Below, piece after piece: positions 62,613 through 64,000 of a stretch of DNA of 64,000 nt. The translations under genes were made by a program, and so were the position numbers. Every line of letters begins with the position of its first letter. The stretch's first letter is position 1. The notes below the pieces were generated by a model. The model was not told the DNA's origin and ran no database searches. It was given only the letters and a program-made list of their open reading frames with translations. Location of the stretch: positions 1 to 64,000 of the forward strand of contig JAIQFH010000036.1 in NCBI GenBank assembly GCA_020073385.1. Direction: 5' to 3'. The stretch is from Terriglobia bacterium. Lineage in GTDB: Bacteria > Acidobacteriota > Terriglobia > Terriglobales > Acidobacteriaceae.

Positions 62613-63180
62613 GGACGACGGAAGACTTGTTGCATCGATCCCAGATTTACCTGGATGCGTCAGTTTCGGCGACACTGCCGAAGAGGCGCTCGCCAATTTG
62701 AGGGCCACGAAGCAACTCTGGCTCGAAGGCGCGCTGGCGAGCGGCGAGACTATTGTTGAGCCTTCGACCATCGAAGACTTCAGCGGGAAATTCGTGCTAC
62801 GCATCCCGCGATCGCTTCATCAGTCCTTGGACCGCGAAGCGCGTGCGCAAGGCGTCAGTCTAAATGCGTACATAGGGCACTTGCTTTCGGAGCGCCACAA
62901 ACTGACAGCGCTCGAAGCGGTTGCAGAGCAATGGGCCGTGGCGTGCGCGGCCGCGCCGACGGTTACGTTCCTGGAGCAAAAGCGCCATGGCGCTCGTCAG
63001 TGGCGCCAGCTCAGTTCGAACGACATCTATCACGTGCAGTTCACGAACGCTGGGGTCTGCCACGCACACCAACCCGTCGAGACCGAACTGCTAGACATGG
63101 TGCCGTATATTCCGCAACCCCCGAAGGACTACCACGTAGTCGTGAAGCAACGAAAACTCCGAGCTTACGCAAACGTATGA
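62524..63180 (+). CDS. HicB-like antitoxin with C-terminal extension
   Basis: ATG at 62524 follows GGAGACAGGAG. The 218 residues begin with a HicB partial RNase H fold ('RLVASIPDLPGCVSFGDTAE', 17-75), then a ribbon-helix-helix ('GKFVLRIPRSLHQSLDREAR', 85-125). Residues 126-218 are an extra segment rich in aromatic and basic residues ('WAVACAAAPTVTFLEQKRHG', 'YHVVVKQRKLRAYANV') not found in ordinary HicB. In toxin-antitoxin-chaperone modules such an extension is the chaperone addiction (ChAD) region bound by a SecB-like chaperone, which is encoded next, overlapping by 4 bp. No HicA gene is adjacent. Confidence 0.82.
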   Translation: MTELKREKQLPQTKDLAYYLGLNYPMELVEDDGRLVASIPDLPGCVSFGDTAEEALANLRATKQLWLEGALASGETIVEPSTIEDFSGKFVLRIPRSLHQSLDREARAQGVSLNAYIGHLLSERHKLTALEAVAEQWAVACAAAPTVTFLEQKRHGARQWRQLSSNDIYHVQFTNAGVCHAHQPVETELLDMVPYIPQPPKDYHVVVKQRKLRAYANV

Positions 63181-63623
63181 CGCGAACACAGAGAAAGAAA
63201 CAAGCTGTTGAGAGCATTGCGGGGTACACCGACTTTATCAAGTCTTTGAACCTTTCGGTGATCGCCCTGACTGAAAGTAACGTGAAGGTAGATAGAGACG
63301 CGTACCTCAACGAAGAGAACCATGCGATCTCAATAGGCTGGAAAGCAAAGCCTGTCGCGCCGGCAGGGCGAGACTACTTCGATGTGATTGCAGAATTGAC
63401 TGTAAAGGTGGCAAAGCCGAAGTCGCAGACGGCCTTTCTCGAACTGAAGGCCACCTACGCCCTACATGTCCACTGCATGAAAGACTTTCCAAACGAGTAC
63501 GGCGCGAGGTTCTGCAACGTCGAAGTGCGCCTCATGCTATGGCCATACTTCCGAGAGTTCGTCACTGGCATGTGCGGCAGAATGCACATCCCACCTGTTT
63601 TTTTACCTCTCGCAACTCGCTAG
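63177..63623 (+). CDS. SecB-like chaperone of a toxin-antitoxin module
   Basis: ATG at 63177 overlaps the antitoxin stop (ATGA); a longer in-frame start upstream would lie inside hicB. The 148 residues carry SecB-like features: 'FLELKATYALHVHCMKDFPN' in the core strand region and the C-terminal 'LWPYFREFVTGMCGRMHIPP' helix-strand, ending VFLPLATR. Stand-alone SecB-like chaperones beside TA genes specifically fold or protect the antitoxin, as shown for the Mycobacterium HigBA-SecB system. Its coupling to a HicB-like antitoxin with an extra tail strongly suggests that role here. Confidence 0.82.
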   Translation: MTRTQRKKQAVESIAGYTDFIKSLNLSVIALTESNVKVDRDAYLNEENHAISIGWKAKPVAPAGRDYFDVIAELTVKVAKPKSQTAFLELKATYALHVHCMKDFPNEYGARFCNVEVRLMLWPYFREFVTGMCGRMHIPPVFLPLATR

Positions 63624-63773
63624 GCTGTTGGTGCGGCTGCGAAGATTTCTAGGCGGCGGATAGAACCGGCGCGAAGATCTGGGGACTGGGGGGAACCGTC
63701 TTTGCGTTTTTGAATAGACGCACAAGATGCGTCCCCAAGGTAAATGGTTCTGTGAGTGCAGGAGAGGATGCCC

Positions 63774-64000
63774 ATGAGCCAATGGACAGCGCGTGTGCAG
63801 GATCACCGAGTCTGGACGGTGATGAACACGCTGGGGACAGTCATAGATCAGGCAGTTAAGCTTGACGTTATAACGCCCGACGATTCCGAAGCATTGGAGC
63901 GCTTGCGCGCAGTCTTGGCCCTGGTGGGCAAGCGGCTAGGAGCAACTGACCCTTTAGCGATTTTCCCCGCGCCTCTGGACGGTCTTGCGGCTACGTTTGA
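63774..64000 (+). CDS. Partial gene running off the window edge
   Basis: ATG at 63774 follows GGAGAGGATG and opens a frame that is still open at 64000, giving 75 complete codons (MSQWTARVQDHRVWTVMNTL and a helical continuation with LERLRAVLALVGKRLG). It may be a further gene of the module or an unrelated mobile-element gene. There is not enough sequence to assign a family. Confidence 0.5.
   Translation, partial: MSQWTARVQDHRVWTVMNTLGTVIDQAVKLDVITPDDSEALERLRAVLALVGKRLGATDPLAIFPAPLDGLAATF

Overview
The window looks like accessory-rich chromosome from an Acidobacteriota (Terriglobia-like) bacterium. The evidence is a 1.3-kaa TonB-dependent receptor with an N-terminal carboxypeptidase-regulatory domain, a VCBS/FG-GAP plus Ig-like giant exoprotein, PDZ-thioredoxin and TonB-C exported proteins, and small basic proteins ending in RARWAK-type tails, all in a moderately GC-rich background. 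This assignment is inferred from gene families. No rRNA or intact tRNA was found.

Layout. 1-4.1 kb: tail of an IS5-like transposase, then exported proteins, two of them with PDZ domains. 4.1-14.9 kb: a block between two nearly identical 46-bp direct repeats, holding a 3'-truncated beta-propeller/PHP-like metallohydrolase, a CocE/NonD hydrolase, a Rieske oxygenase, a TonB receptor and gene remnants. 14.9-19.5 kb: an IS110-type and an IS21-type element; the IS21 interrupts an integrase-like gene on its left and replaces the end of a TPR-like gene on its right. 19.5-29.5 kb: mostly host-like genes (small exported and membrane proteins, SRAP/YedK DNA-protein crosslink enzyme, YhhN family, VCBS/Ig exoprotein).

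29.9-40.3 kb is an integrative, mobilisable segment. A tyrosine integrase lies between two inverted 46-bp copies of the 3' half of a tRNA-Ser(GCU). It is followed by a retron (reverse transcriptase fused to a TOPRIM domain, preceded by an msr-msd-like RNA with 12-bp a1/a2 repeats), two nuclease genes, a MobF relaxase with helicase, a TraD-type coupling protein and a small relaxosome accessory protein. No type IV secretion genes are visible, so transfer would need help from elsewhere.

40.4-60.5 kb: a three-gene operon led by a radical-SAM protein resembling tetraether lipid synthase; exported, WG-repeat and TonB-C proteins; a translationally coupled pair of tyrosine recombinases; a frameshifted gene; and a four-gene operon of two paralogous membrane-anchored proteins with an ABC ATPase and permease. 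60.6-64 kb returns to mobile-element cargo: an ArdC-type antirestriction protein, then a three-gene operon behind an operator-like palindrome, encoding an unknown small protein, a HicB-like antitoxin with a long C-terminal extension, and a SecB-like chaperone. This resembles a toxin-antitoxin-chaperone module with an unrecognised toxin.

The strongest candidates for new biology are the retron with its nuclease neighbours, the HicB/SecB module, the inverted tRNA halves around the integrase, and the Tes-like operon.
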